Origin: JAAFIW01 sp031414805
GTDB lineage: Bacteria; Pseudomonadota; Gammaproteobacteria; Burkholderiales; Burkholderiaceae_C
DNA length: 64,000 nucleotides
Assembly: GCA_031414805.1 (NCBI GenBank)
Contig: JANOQJ010000044.1
Location: 34,934 to 98,933 of the forward strand
Reading direction: 5' to 3'
Below are positions 7,893 through 16,023 of this stretch, piece after piece (within the stretch, counting starts at the first letter, position 1; each line of letters begins with the position of its first letter). Position numbers and translations under genes: made by a program. The notes beneath the pieces were generated by a model, which did not search any database, was not told the DNA's origin, and was given only the letters and a program-made list of their open reading frames with translations.

Positions 7893-8092
7893 ATTGATCC
7901 GGCCCGATGAAATATGAACCGTTCGCCCTGAGCTGGCTGTTCCGACCGTCCTGAGGTGGCTGTTCCGACCGTCCTGAGGTGGCTGTTCCGACCGTCCTGA
8001 GGTATCGAAGGAAGGAAGGAAGGAAGGGTTCGCGAGGACTTCGACAAGCTCAGTCCGAACGGAATTTGAAGACCTCATCGGGCCGGATCAAT
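7893..8092. repeat. Inverted-repeat element B1 (MITE-like, 200 bp)
   Basis: The ends ATTGATCCGGCCCGATGA (7893-7910) and its exact reverse complement (8075-8092) form perfect 18-bp terminal inverted repeats. Inside are inner arms related to GTTCGCCCTGAG / CTCAGTCCGAAC, three tandem 23-bp units (7930-7998) and a GAAGG microsatellite (about 8008-8027). It carries no coding capacity. Related elements lie at 12683-12797 and 52779-52869. Confidence 0.85.
7930..7998 (+). repeat. Three tandem 23-bp units inside element B1
   Basis: The unit GAGGTGGCTGTTCCGACCGT plus CCT occurs three times head to tail. The first unit has one difference (GAGCTGG). There are no unique spacers, so this is a local duplication within the element and not a CRISPR array. 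It accounts for most of the size difference from the other two elements. Confidence 0.85.
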
Positions 8093-8096
8093 AGAC

Positions 8097-8194
8097 GTCA
8101 TTCCCGCGCAGGCGGGAATCCACCTCAGATAACGCCAAAAGCCCATGTGTCCGCTCAGTCCTCGCGCCTGGATCCCCGTCTGCGCGGGGATGAC
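8097..8194. repeat. GTCATTCCCGCGCAGGCGGG paired repeat, copy 1
   Basis: Two inverted palindromic units (GTCATTCCCGCGCAGGCGGG at the left, and CCCCGTCTGCGCGGGGATGAC at the right) are separated by about 50 bp. This is a REP-doublet-like arrangement. It starts 5 bp after element B1. Sister copies are at 53292-53387 and 56779-56874. Confidence 0.85.
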
Positions 8195-8242
8195 AAGAAA
8201 AAACATTGGATGGGTTTTGAGTCAGTACAAGTTTATTTGAAA

Positions 8243-8307
8243 ATGCTATGCAATTGATAGCTGCTTGAGCAGTATTTAGAAGGGCTACAGGCACTTTTGG
8301 CTTGAAG
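8243..8307 (+). repeat. AGCTGCTTGAGCAG repeat, copy 2
   Basis: The core runs from 8256 (GATAGCTGCTTGAGCAGTAT) to 8286 (AGAAGGGCT), followed by the conserved tail GGCACTTTTGGCTTGAAG. It closes a 450-bp gene-free stretch (7862-8372) made almost wholly of three repeat families. No gene is seen there. Confidence 0.88.
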
Positions 8308-8372
8308 CTTGTAACGGCTCAGATTGCTGCGGCGTGGCTGCCCCTTCCCGCCGCGACCTGCGCGGACGCGGC

Positions 8373-10712
8373 TTACCGGTAGTTATTCACCCAGATGTCA
8401 TAACGCAAGGCGGCGTCCCATTCTTGCCAGGTGGCAATGGCGTTGCCGTTCAGGTCAAACGCGATATCGGGGTTCAGGGCATTGACAGGCTGGGGCAGCG
8501 GGTTGGCAATCAAGGCTGGTGTGCCCCAGCCGGTGCCGGGCACGTAGCGGTTGGAATAAATGTTGGTGCGTGTTCCCAGGTAAAGCTCCCACACCGCTGC
8601 CGCGTTGCCCGCTGCATCAAACGCGACCCGGGGCACGCGGGCCGGGCCGGGGTTGTCGGTTTCGATCAATTGGGCGGTTGCCCAACCGGTGGCCGGTGCG
8701 AAGCGGTTGGCCCAGATGTTGTCGCGGGTGCCATCGGTCTGTGCCCACACCACCATGGCATTGCCACTGCTGTCCACGGCCAGATGCGGGGTGACGGCGG
8801 CGCCCGTGCCAGTTTCAATCAGGCTGGCTGTGCCCCAGCCGGTGGCAGGGGTGTAGCGGTTGGCCCAGATGTTGTCGCGCGTGCCGTCGCCCTGCGTCCA
8901 AACTGCCACGGCATTGCCTGCGGTGTCTACCACCACTTGCGGGGCCAATGCGTCTGCCGCGTTGTCTGTCTCGATCAGGCTGGCCGTTGCCCAGCCCGTG
9001 GCTACCGCGTATCGATTGGCCCAGATGTTGTGGCGTGTCCCGTCGTTTTGACGCCAGACCGCCAGCGCGTTGCCGCTGGCATCGACCGCCACGGCAGGAT
9101 CGAGCGCCGCACCGCTTTCGTCTGTTTCGATCAGTGTGGCCGTGCCCCAGCCTGCCGCAACGGTGAAGCGATTGGCCCAAATGCTGTAGCGCGCACTGGA
9201 GCCGTTGCTGGTCTGCGTCCACACCGCTATGGCATTGCCCGCCGCATCAAACCCCACACGGGGTGAATGCGCAAAAAAAGCGCCGGTTTCAATCAGCGCA
9301 GCGGTCTGCCAGCCGGCGGCTGGCGTGTATCGGCGGGCCCAAATGTTGTTACGGGTGCCGTCGGACTGCGACCAGACCACCAGCGCATTGCCAGCGCTGT
9401 CGATGGCCAGGTGCGGCACACTCGCTGAGCCAGGGTCGCTTTCCAACGCAATGGCCGTGCCCCAGCCGGTACTGGGGTTGTAGCGGTTGGTCCAGACGCT
9501 GAGTATTCCAGTGGCGGGGTCATCACTGTGGCGCCAAACGGCAATGGCGTTGCCACTGGGGTCAAACACAACCATGGGTTGGTAGGCTGGCGCTACGTTG
9601 TTGGTTTCTATCAGCAAGGGCGTGCGCCACGACCGGGCCGAGGCGGCGCAGACATAGGCAGTAGACGTGACCTCGGACGGCTCCAGCGCAGAGTTTTGAT
9701 TGCTGTCCAGGCCACTTTCAATCTTGGTGCCACCAGCTGCGCAAACGCCACCCACAGGTTCCACGCTCAAACGAACCAGGCTGTTCAACCCGTTGGTTCC
9801 GTTGGTGCCGTTGGTGCCATTTGCGCCATTCGTGCCGTTGGTTCCATTCGTCCCGTTGATGCCGTTTGTTCCGTTGGTGCCATTTGCCCCTGGCGCGCCA
9901 TTGCAGATGTAACTGGTGGAGGCGATCTCGGCCACATCCAGCGTGTTGTTGCGGTTGGCATCCACACCCGTGGAAAAACTGGTGCCGCCAAAGGTGCAAT
10001 TAACACCCGGAGCTTGCGTTGCGGTGGAGACCAGCGTGTTCAGACCGTTGGTCCCGTTCGTTCCATTGGTTCCATTAGTTCCGTTGGTGCCATTGGTTCC
10101 ATTTGTGCCTGCGAGCCCCACAGGCCCCACCGGTCCCACAGGCCCCACAGGTCCACCCGTACCAGCGCCGCCGCTACCGCCTGGCAAACCGTTGCACACG
10201 TAGTCCACCGACGCCACTTCGGACGCTTCCAACTGGTTGTTGCCGTTGGCGTCCAACCCGACGCGAATCGACAAGCCGCCGGCAACGCAATTGGCACCCT
10301 CGCCCTCGCTGGCGGTGCGCACCAGACTGTTCACTGCCGGCGTGGCAGCCGTGCTCGTGCCATTGCCATTGCTGCCGTTCACGCCATGCGTGCCGTTTAT
10401 GCCGTTGCAGGCAAAGCGGGTTTGCGTGATTTCGCTGACATCCAGCGTGCCGTTCTGGTTGCCATCCAACCCTGTTGCAATGCGGCTGCCACCGGCGGCG
10501 CAATTCGGTCCCGCGGGTTCAGCTGCCAGGCTGATAAGGCTGACAAGACCGTCGCGGCCATTGCTGCCGTTGACGCCGTTGCTACCGTTCGTGCCGTTGA
10601 GCCCATTCGCACCCGGCGGGCCGATGCTGCCGTCACCGCCACCGCATGCAGTCAGCGCCACGCTGGCCACCGCTGTCCAGATACATAGCCGCGCGGTCGT
10701 CAAGAGGTACAT
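8373..10712 (-). CDS. Collagen-like lipoprotein with four Cys modules and eight WxQ repeats
   Basis: The start is ATG 10712, behind a GGAG ribosome site. The signal peptide ends in the lipobox ALTAC-GGG, so this is a lipoprotein of 779 residues. The N-terminal half alternates Gly-X-Asn triplets (GTN, GSN, GLN) with four modules of about 48 residues. Each module has a NC..GG....G.D.N.N..L...E....Y.CNG pattern, as in the family I recall as DUF7151. The C-terminal half has eight repeats of about 50 residues centred on GNA.AVW.Q.DGTR.NIWANRY.P..GW, probably a beta-propeller. The Asp/Asn-rich loops suggest metal binding. It is likely a surface-exposed adhesin or stalk protein; its function is unknown. 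Confidence 0.82.
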   Translation of the reverse strand: MYLLTTARLCIWTAVASVALTACGGGDGSIGPPGANGLNGTNGSNGVNGSNGRDGLVSLISLAAEPAGPNCAAGGSRIATGLDGNQNGTLDVSEITQTRFACNGINGTHGVNGSNGNGTSTAATPAVNSLVRTASEGEGANCVAGGLSIRVGLDANGNNQLEASEVASVDYVCNGLPGGSGGAGTGGPVGPVGPVGPVGLAGTNGTNGTNGTNGTNGTNGTNGLNTLVSTATQAPGVNCTFGGTSFSTGVDANRNNTLDVAEIASTSYICNGAPGANGTNGTNGINGTNGTNGTNGANGTNGTNGTNGLNSLVRLSVEPVGGVCAAGGTKIESGLDSNQNSALEPSEVTSTAYVCAASARSWRTPLLIETNNVAPAYQPMVVFDPSGNAIAVWRHSDDPATGILSVWTNRYNPSTGWGTAIALESDPGSASVPHLAIDSAGNALVVWSQSDGTRNNIWARRYTPAAGWQTAALIETGAFFAHSPRVGFDAAGNAIAVWTQTSNGSSARYSIWANRFTVAAGWGTATLIETDESGAALDPAVAVDASGNALAVWRQNDGTRHNIWANRYAVATGWATASLIETDNAADALAPQVVVDTAGNAVAVWTQGDGTRDNIWANRYTPATGWGTASLIETGTGAAVTPHLAVDSSGNAMVVWAQTDGTRDNIWANRFAPATGWATAQLIETDNPGPARVPRVAFDAAGNAAAVWELYLGTRTNIYSNRYVPGTGWGTPALIANPLPQPVNALNPDIAFDLNGNAIATWQEWDAALRYDIWVNNYR

Positions 10713-10867
10713 CACAAGCGTCTCCAAATCAGAACAGGAATGTGACAATTTTTACAACACGACCCCTCGTTGAACACCCTACTGAAGTACGCCGGGCCCC
10801 GCTAAATGCGCCGCATCCTGCCTCTTTCAAATACATTCGGGTTCATCAAAAAATCCAAGGAATTCGC

Positions 10868-11218
10868 ATGCCAGGTGGTAACTGGAAAGAGATGTTTCAT
10901 GCAGCCTGCGAGGGCGACCTGGGTCTAGTGGAGCACCACGTCAGGGAGGGTATTGACATCAACTACGTGCATCCGGAGTACCTGTCGACCCCCCTCGTCG
11001 CGAGCATTCTGGCCAAACAGGAAGCGGTTGCGCTTTTCCTGCTGGCCCAAGGTGCAAAGCCCGACATGCACTCCGAATTCGATGGCGTGAGGCCGCTCCA
11101 GGCGGCACGCAATTCAGGCCTCGCCAACGTGGAGGCGGCCCTCTTGAAACTGGGCATTGCGCCCCTGCCGCCAAAACCCGCCGCCCGTGGCTGGTTTGCG
11201 AGGCTGGTGGGACAGTGA
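10868..11218 (+). CDS. Small ankyrin-repeat protein
   Basis: ATG 10868 is preceded by AAGGA. The 116-residue protein contains about three ankyrin-type units (MFHAACEGDLGLVEHHVREG, STPLVASILAKQEAVALFLLAQGA, RPLQAARNSGLANVEAALLKLG). It has no signal peptide or membrane helix, so it is probably a cytoplasmic protein-binding module. It is divergent from the collagen-like lipoprotein and convergent with the zinc-peptidase-like gene. Ankyrin proteins next to secreted peptidases are sometimes immunity partners; that is speculation here. Confidence 0.8.
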   Translation: MPGGNWKEMFHAACEGDLGLVEHHVREGIDINYVHPEYLSTPLVASILAKQEAVALFLLAQGAKPDMHSEFDGVRPLQAARNSGLANVEAALLKLGIAPLPPKPAARGWFARLVGQ

Positions 11219-11314
11219 TTTGCTGCCACACAGCAGCGGCTATGGAACCTCTGCATAACCCATGGCGAGCCAGCGCGGTTGCAGATCGGGATGCAGCGCA
11301 AGGCGAAAAATGAA

Positions 11315-11335
11315 ACCAATAGCGGTTCTATTGGT
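11315..11335. terminator. Inverted repeat between convergent genes, possible terminator
   Basis: ACCAATAG-CGGTT-CTATTGGT forms an 8-bp stem with a 5-nt loop, followed by GAGTTTTC. It sits between the ankyrin gene (+) and the peptidase-like gene (-). The T-tract is short, so terminator function is uncertain. Confidence 0.35.
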
Positions 11336-11404
11336 GAGTTTTCAACGCGGCGATGCGCCCGAGGCTGCGTTCGGGCTGGTCGTCAGGGGTTTTGCAGAGA
11401 TTCC

Positions 11405-12643
11405 CTAAGCAAACCCTGCAGGGAACGACAGCGGGTCAGGGCCTGTCGTCGGCAGTAGCGGCGCAACCAGCCGTCCGCCTCCGGTAGAAAGTGGCAATCG
11501 AAGCGACCAGGTGTTTCCCGGGTAAGCACTGGCCGTAAACGATGTGCCCAGCAGCACTTCGGTGCCAAAAAACTCGTAGCAACTCACGTTGATCAACCGC
11601 TGATCACGTGGCTGCGCATCGAACAGCGCTTGCGTTGGGGAGTTGATATCGACGATCGCCGACTGCGCACTGATGCCACCGGAAAGATGTGCCAGCTCGT
11701 GTAGCAAGACCGACATGCCCATGTGCAGCATCCGATCAAAGCCCGGCATCAGGTAAATGCCGTCAGAAAAATCGCCATCCGGGAACTGCAAGTTGGGGTT
11801 TTGCAGCCCGCTCAGAGTCCCGCAATAGGCGACATCCGTTTGACCGATCAATTTGCTGGGCACCTCAGGCAACGAAAACAACCGGTCAAAGCGCGGACCG
11901 GCTGGCGTGCTGGTGGTGCGGGTACGAAACGCTTCCATCACCCTCAAATAGCTGGCTGATACCTGCTGGGTCGCAACCAGCGATGCGGTGGGATCCGACT
12001 CGTGCAGCCTGAAATGCTTGGCTACAAACAGGAAGGCCAGTCGTTCTTCGCTGCGCAAAGCCGCGCCGGTTGGCGGCTGCGCAGGCTTGAGCTGGCCAAT
12101 GTGTTGCTGAGCCTTAGCCAGCAACTGAAGCGCTGCGACCACCGCGACGGCGACGGTCGGCATGCTGACCGTTTGCGCGAACTCCAGCCGTGTCTTTGCG
12201 CGAATCCATTCGGCTGGTGTGGTTGCTGGGGAAGTCACCGGGGACGCTGGGGGTGGCACCTTGCTGGCAACCAGGTTGGAAACGACAACCGGACGCTGTG
12301 GACCGGTCACGGCGTTGGCGGCCCCTGCCAGTCTATTCAGGACGCGAATCGTACGGCGCCCAGGGTCAACTCGTCCGTCGACATGTTGAGTCCATGCCGT
12401 CTGAACAGCCCGAATGGCCGCAATGGTTTTGGGGCCGACGACGCCATCCTGGGCCAAGGCAGGTAACGGCCCGGCGGCATCGGGAGAAATGGCATTGAGC
12501 GCAGTTTGTACCGCCAACACGTCACGCGCTGCGTTGCGACCACCAGCACCGACAGACCCACCAATCGAGGTGAACCCAGGTAGCACACCATCGGCTCGTC
12601 GGGAGTGCGTAGCCCCGCGAACCAGCAAGAATGTTGATTGCAT
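11405..12643 (-). CDS. Putative zinc metallopeptidase with peptidoglycan-binding-like N-terminus
   Basis: The start is ATG 12643 (MQSTFLLVRG) behind AAAGGG; the open frame upstream passes through repeat element B2 and is not used. Residues about 35-90 resemble a PG_binding_1 helix bundle (VLAVQTALNAI, QDGVVGPKTIAAIRAVQ). The C-terminal part has a zinc motif HELAH in MSVLLHELAHLSGG, then IVDIN and a CYEFFGTEVLLG stretch, reminiscent of M35/lysine-specific metallo-endopeptidases. No signal peptide is visible, so export would need another route. I cannot assign a substrate. The protein at 58836-59564 has a similar binding-domain-plus-peptidase layout. Confidence 0.68.
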   Translation of the reverse strand: MQSTFLLVRGATHSRRADGVLPGFTSIGGSVGAGGRNAARDVLAVQTALNAISPDAAGPLPALAQDGVVGPKTIAAIRAVQTAWTQHVDGRVDPGRRTIRVLNRLAGAANAVTGPQRPVVVSNLVASKVPPPASPVTSPATTPAEWIRAKTRLEFAQTVSMPTVAVAVVAALQLLAKAQQHIGQLKPAQPPTGAALRSEERLAFLFVAKHFRLHESDPTASLVATQQVSASYLRVMEAFRTRTTSTPAGPRFDRLFSLPEVPSKLIGQTDVAYCGTLSGLQNPNLQFPDGDFSDGIYLMPGFDRMLHMGMSVLLHELAHLSGGISAQSAIVDINSPTQALFDAQPRDQRLINVSCYEFFGTEVLLGTSFTASAYPGNTWSLRLPLSTGGGRLVAPLLPTTGPDPLSFPAGFA

Positions 12644-12682
12644 GACAACCCTTTCTTCAGAAAACCGGCTGAGCAGTGCAGT

Positions 12683-12797
12683 ATTGATACGGCCCGATGT
12701 AGTGTTAACCGTTCGCCCTGAGGTATCGAAGGGCTCGCGAGGGCTTCGATACCTCAGCCCGAACGGGAAACTTAGTACTTTCTCGGGCCGTATCAAT
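12683..12797. repeat. Inverted-repeat element B2 (MITE-like, 115 bp)
   Basis: The ends ATTGATACGGCCCGATG and TCTCGGGCCGTATCAAT are near-perfect inverted repeats. Between them lies a long palindrome (GTTCGCCCTGAGGTATCGAA ... TTCGATACCTCAGCCCGAAC). It fills the gap between putA and the metallopeptidase gene. Both ends carry the same C-to-A change (GATAC), which suggests gene-conversion-like coupling of the two ends. Confidence 0.85.
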
Positions 12798-12890
12798 AGG
12801 GTAATTGTCGCAATCCCGCACTCTGGCTGTCCAGGTCTACCTGGACGAGTGGGTCGCAGCGCACGTTGCGCAAACTTGATACTTGGTCTC

Positions 12891-15800
12891 TCAGCCGCCC
12901 AGCAACGCCACATTCCCCCCTGCCGCCGTGGTGTTGATCGTCACCGTCTGCTCTGCGCAAAAGCGCAGCAGGTAGTGCGGGCCACCGGCTTTGGGCCCGG
13001 TGCCGCTCAAGCCCTCGCCGCCAAAGGGCTGCACGCCGACCACGGCACCAATCATGTTGCGGTTGACGTAGATGTTGCCCACGTGGGCGGCGTGGGCCAG
13101 TTGCTGGGCGCGGCTGTCGATGCGGGTCTGGATGCCCAGGGTTAATCCATAGCCTGAATCGTTGATTTGCTCAATGACGGCCAGCGGGTCTCCAGACCAG
13201 CGCACCACGTGCAGCACGGGCCCGAAAATCTCCTGCTTCACGTCGCCGATGTGGGTCACTTCTATCAAAGTAGGCACTACGATATTGATAGCTGCTTGAG
13301 CAGTATCTACAAGGGCTGTAAGCACTTTTGGCTTAAAACGGCTGGTTTTCAGGTGCTGGTGGATGTTGTTGAACGCTTCGGCGTCGATCACCGGGCCCAG
13401 GTCGGTTTCCAGCTTGGCCGTGTCACCCGCCACCAGTTCGCGCGCGGCGCCTTCAATCATCTCGATCACGCCGTCGGCAATGGTTTCGTGTACGCACAGC
13501 AAACGCAGCGCCGAGCAGCGCTGGCCGGCGGAGCGAAAGGCGCTTTGCACCACCGCGTCGGCCACCTGCTCGGGCAGCGCGGTGCTATCGACCAGCATGG
13601 CGTTGATACCGCCGGTCTCGGCAACCAGCGGGGTAATCGCCCCGTCTTTGGCGGCCAGCGCGCGGTTGACGATTTTGGCGACCTGGGTGGAGCCGGTGAA
13701 CACCACACCCGCGATGCCGGGCAACGCCACCAGCGCCGCGCCCACGGTGTCGCCGGGGCCGTGGCAGATTTGCAGTGCGTCGGCGGGCACGCCGGCGGCA
13801 TGCAGCAGTTTGGCGGCTTCCACTGCGATGGCGGGGGTTTGCTCGGCAGGTTTGGCCAGCACGGTATTGCCCGTGGCCAGCGCCGCCGCCACCTGGCCGA
13901 TGAAGATCGCCAGCGGGAAATTCCAGGGGCTGATGCAGACCCAGACGCCGCGGGCGGTCAGACGCAGTTGGTTGCTTTCGCCCGTTGGTCCATCCAGTGT
14001 GATGGGCTGCATGATTTTTTCGGCTTGCTGCGCGTAGTAGCGCAAAAAGTCCACCGCCTCGCGCACCTCGGCCACGGCGTCACCCCAGGTTTTGAAGGCT
14101 TCCTTGACGAGCAGCGCGCACAGGCGCGGCAGGTCTTTTTCCATCGCATCGGCAGCTTGGTTCAGGATGGCGGTGCGTTCTTCGACAGAAACTTTGCTCC
14201 ATTTTTTATAGCTGCTTGAGCAGGATTCATAAGGGCGGATGGCCTGTTTGGCATCACATACGGGGATTGTTGGTACTGCAGTGATGGCATGGGCAGCCAG
14301 CAAGGGGTGGCGCATGCTGGCCACGGCCAAGTCGAGGCCCAGGCTGTTTTTACGCAGGCCGCCATACAAATCGACCGGCAGCGGTAGCGAGGTCTGCGGC
14401 GAAAGACTCAACGGCGAGATCAGCAACTCATCCATCCCCACCGACTCATCCGCCAACTGGTGAATAAACGACGAATTGGCCCCGTTTTCCAGCAACCGCC
14501 GCACGAGATACGCCAGCAAATCGCGGTGCTGGCCCACAGGCGCATACACGCGGCAGGCGACCAGCGGGTTTTTCAACACCTCACGGTAAATGCCCTCGCC
14601 CATGCCGTGCAGACGCTGCAATTCGAACCGACCGCCTGACCGGGAGGACATCTGCAAGATGGCCGCAATCGTCGCCGCGTTGTGCGTTGCAAATTGCGGA
14701 TAGATGCAGTCACTGGCCGCCAGCAGCGCCCCGGCACAGGCCAGGTAACTCACGTCGGTGTGGTGCTTGTGGGTGAACACGGGGTAATGCGGCAGGCCCA
14801 TTTCCTGCGCTCGCTTGATTTCGGCGTCCCAATACGCGCCTTTGACCAGGCGACACATCAGCTTGATGCCGTGCGCCCTGGCGATGCGGGCGACCTCATC
14901 TATCAGCTCCAACGCCCGGCTCTGGTAAGCCTGCAGCGCCAAGCCAAAACCCGTCCATTGCGGGTGCTGTTGTGCCACCTTTTCAGCCAAGGCTTCGAAC
15001 ACATCCAGCGACAGCTCCAGCCGGTCCACCTCTTCGGCGTCAATCGTCAAATTGATGTTGGCCTGCGCCGCTTGCTCGCACAGACCCCACACACGCGGAA
15101 CCAGCTCGCGCATCACGCGGGCATGCTGGGTGTACTCGTAGCGCGGGTGCAATGCGCTGAGCTTGATGGAGATGCCATCGTGGTGGGCGCACGAACCCAC
15201 CGTGCTCTGCATTTCAGAGCTATTTGATGCTGTAGCCCTTGATTTAACTGCTCGAGCAGCTATCTTATCAATAGCATTTTGATAGCTTTTCAGGTAGCGC
15301 TGCGCATCGTCGGCAGTGCGTGCGCCTTCGCCCAGCATGTCGTAGCTGAAGGTCAACTGAGGTGTTTTTCGCTGCGCACTGCGGGCCTCGTCCATGGCGT
15401 CGTCAATCGTCTGGCCCAGCACAAACTGACGGCCCAGCAACTGCACCGCGCGCAAGGTGGCGGCGACCACCGTGCGGGCACCCACCTTGGCCAACAGGCC
15501 CGGTTTCTCCCCAGCGTCCGGGAGAAACTGTTTGGACAATGAAATCGCGGCGCTGGACAGGCGGGACAACGCCGAGCCAGGGTCCGCCTGCTCGCTCGAC
15601 GAGAAATCGGCCCGCCCCAGCTGATCGGCTGTCAGTGCAATCGCCGTCTCGGCGTCGGGTACCCGCAACAAAGCCTCGGCCAGTCGCATCAAAGCCAGGC
15701 CCTCCGCGCTGGAAATCGGGTATTCCTTGAGCAGACTTTCCATGGCCCAAAAAGGCGGCGGGTTTTGCCGCACGGCTTGGACCCAAGGAGCTGCGGTGCG

Positions 15801-15971
15801 GGCGGCGGCTGCCCAATCCAGTTGATGGGCCAGCTGTGTCAGGCGTTGGGCAACGACTTCGGCCTCCGGCCGGTAAGGCGTGGGGAGACGGTCGATTTCA
15901 GAGTGGGGAGAAGTGCTCAAAAAGATGGCTACAATAGATAATGGAGGCATCTTTTCAGAAAATATGATCAA
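12891..15971 (-). CDS. putA: Bifunctional proline dehydrogenase / delta-1-pyrroline-5-carboxylate dehydrogenase
   Basis: PutA oxidises proline to glutamate in two steps on the inner membrane face. The proline dehydrogenase barrel covers about residues 190-530 (HDGISIKLSALHPRYE, LMCRLVKGAYWDAEIKRAQ, ATHNAATIAAI). The aldehyde dehydrogenase part covers about 590-1010 (catalytic Cys in SAGQRCSALRL, Glu in AETGGINAML). There is no ribbon-helix-helix DNA-binding domain, so it is not autoregulatory. The open frame begins at TTG 15971; ATG 15950 (MPPLSIVAIF) is the more likely start. Three copies of the dispersed repeat are read through in frame, near residues 236, 579 and 885, all in linkers or loops. 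Confidence 0.93.
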   Translation of the reverse strand: MIIFSEKMPPLSIVAIFLSTSPHSEIDRLPTPYRPEAEVVAQRLTQLAHQLDWAAAARTAAPWVQAVRQNPPPFWAMESLLKEYPISSAEGLALMRLAEALLRVPDAETAIALTADQLGRADFSSSEQADPGSALSRLSSAAISLSKQFLPDAGEKPGLLAKVGARTVVAATLRAVQLLGRQFVLGQTIDDAMDEARSAQRKTPQLTFSYDMLGEGARTADDAQRYLKSYQNAIDKIAARAVKSRATASNSSEMQSTVGSCAHHDGISIKLSALHPRYEYTQHARVMRELVPRVWGLCEQAAQANINLTIDAEEVDRLELSLDVFEALAEKVAQQHPQWTGFGLALQAYQSRALELIDEVARIARAHGIKLMCRLVKGAYWDAEIKRAQEMGLPHYPVFTHKHHTDVSYLACAGALLAASDCIYPQFATHNAATIAAILQMSSRSGGRFELQRLHGMGEGIYREVLKNPLVACRVYAPVGQHRDLLAYLVRRLLENGANSSFIHQLADESVGMDELLISPLSLSPQTSLPLPVDLYGGLRKNSLGLDLAVASMRHPLLAAHAITAVPTIPVCDAKQAIRPYESCSSSYKKWSKVSVEERTAILNQAADAMEKDLPRLCALLVKEAFKTWGDAVAEVREAVDFLRYYAQQAEKIMQPITLDGPTGESNQLRLTARGVWVCISPWNFPLAIFIGQVAAALATGNTVLAKPAEQTPAIAVEAAKLLHAAGVPADALQICHGPGDTVGAALVALPGIAGVVFTGSTQVAKIVNRALAAKDGAITPLVAETGGINAMLVDSTALPEQVADAVVQSAFRSAGQRCSALRLLCVHETIADGVIEMIEGAARELVAGDTAKLETDLGPVIDAEAFNNIHQHLKTSRFKPKVLTALVDTAQAAINIVVPTLIEVTHIGDVKQEIFGPVLHVVRWSGDPLAVIEQINDSGYGLTLGIQTRIDSRAQQLAHAAHVGNIYVNRNMIGAVVGVQPFGGEGLSGTGPKAGGPHYLLRFCAEQTVTINTTAAGGNVALLGG
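13275..13353 (+). repeat. AGCTGCTTGAGCAG repeat, copy 3 (inside putA)
   Basis: This full-length copy has its core at 13287-13317 and a tail to GGTTTTCAG at 13353. It is antisense to putA, where it is translated as LKTSRFKPKVLTALVDTAQA plus AINIVV in the aldehyde dehydrogenase half, just before PTLIEV. Confidence 0.92.
14207..14236 (+). repeat. AGCTGCTTGAGCAG repeat, copy 4 (inside putA)
   Basis: The core is TATAGCTGCTTGAGCAGGAT ... AAGGGC. In putA it reads PYESCSSSYKK, a different frame from copy 3, in the linker between the two catalytic domains. Confidence 0.88.
15234..15264 (-). repeat. AGCTGCTTGAGCAG repeat, copy 5 (inside putA)
   Basis: The minus-strand core is ATAGCTGCTCGAGCAGTT plus AAATCAAGGGCT. 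It is read as IAARAVKSRA in putA, directly before the HDGISIKLSALHPRYE block. Confidence 0.86.
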
Positions 15972-16023
15972 TTTTTCGCTAAAAAATGATACATAAATAG
16001 TGATTTATGTCGATTCAAAAAAT

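Noticed and set aside
7930..7998. Three regularly spaced 23-bp repeats as a possible CRISPR array.
   Set aside because: The units are directly adjacent with no spacers, and no cas genes are nearby.
9780..9890. Tandem 9-bp DNA repeats as a non-coding satellite.
   Set aside because: They encode the Gly-Thr-Asn triplets of the lipoprotein and are explained by the protein repeat.
9528..10688. A long plus-strand open frame antisense to the collagen-like lipoprotein gene.
   Set aside because: It mirrors the low-complexity GTN-coding repeats and has no ribosome site or recognisable domain; the minus-strand protein has a lipobox and ordered modules.
12644..12913. An N-terminal extension of the zinc-peptidase-like protein of about 90 residues.
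   Set aside because: The extension reads through repeat element B2, and a good ribosome site precedes ATG 12643.
13167..14219. A 350-codon plus-strand open frame inside putA.
   Set aside because: It is antisense to well-conserved PutA motifs; high GC makes such shadow frames common.
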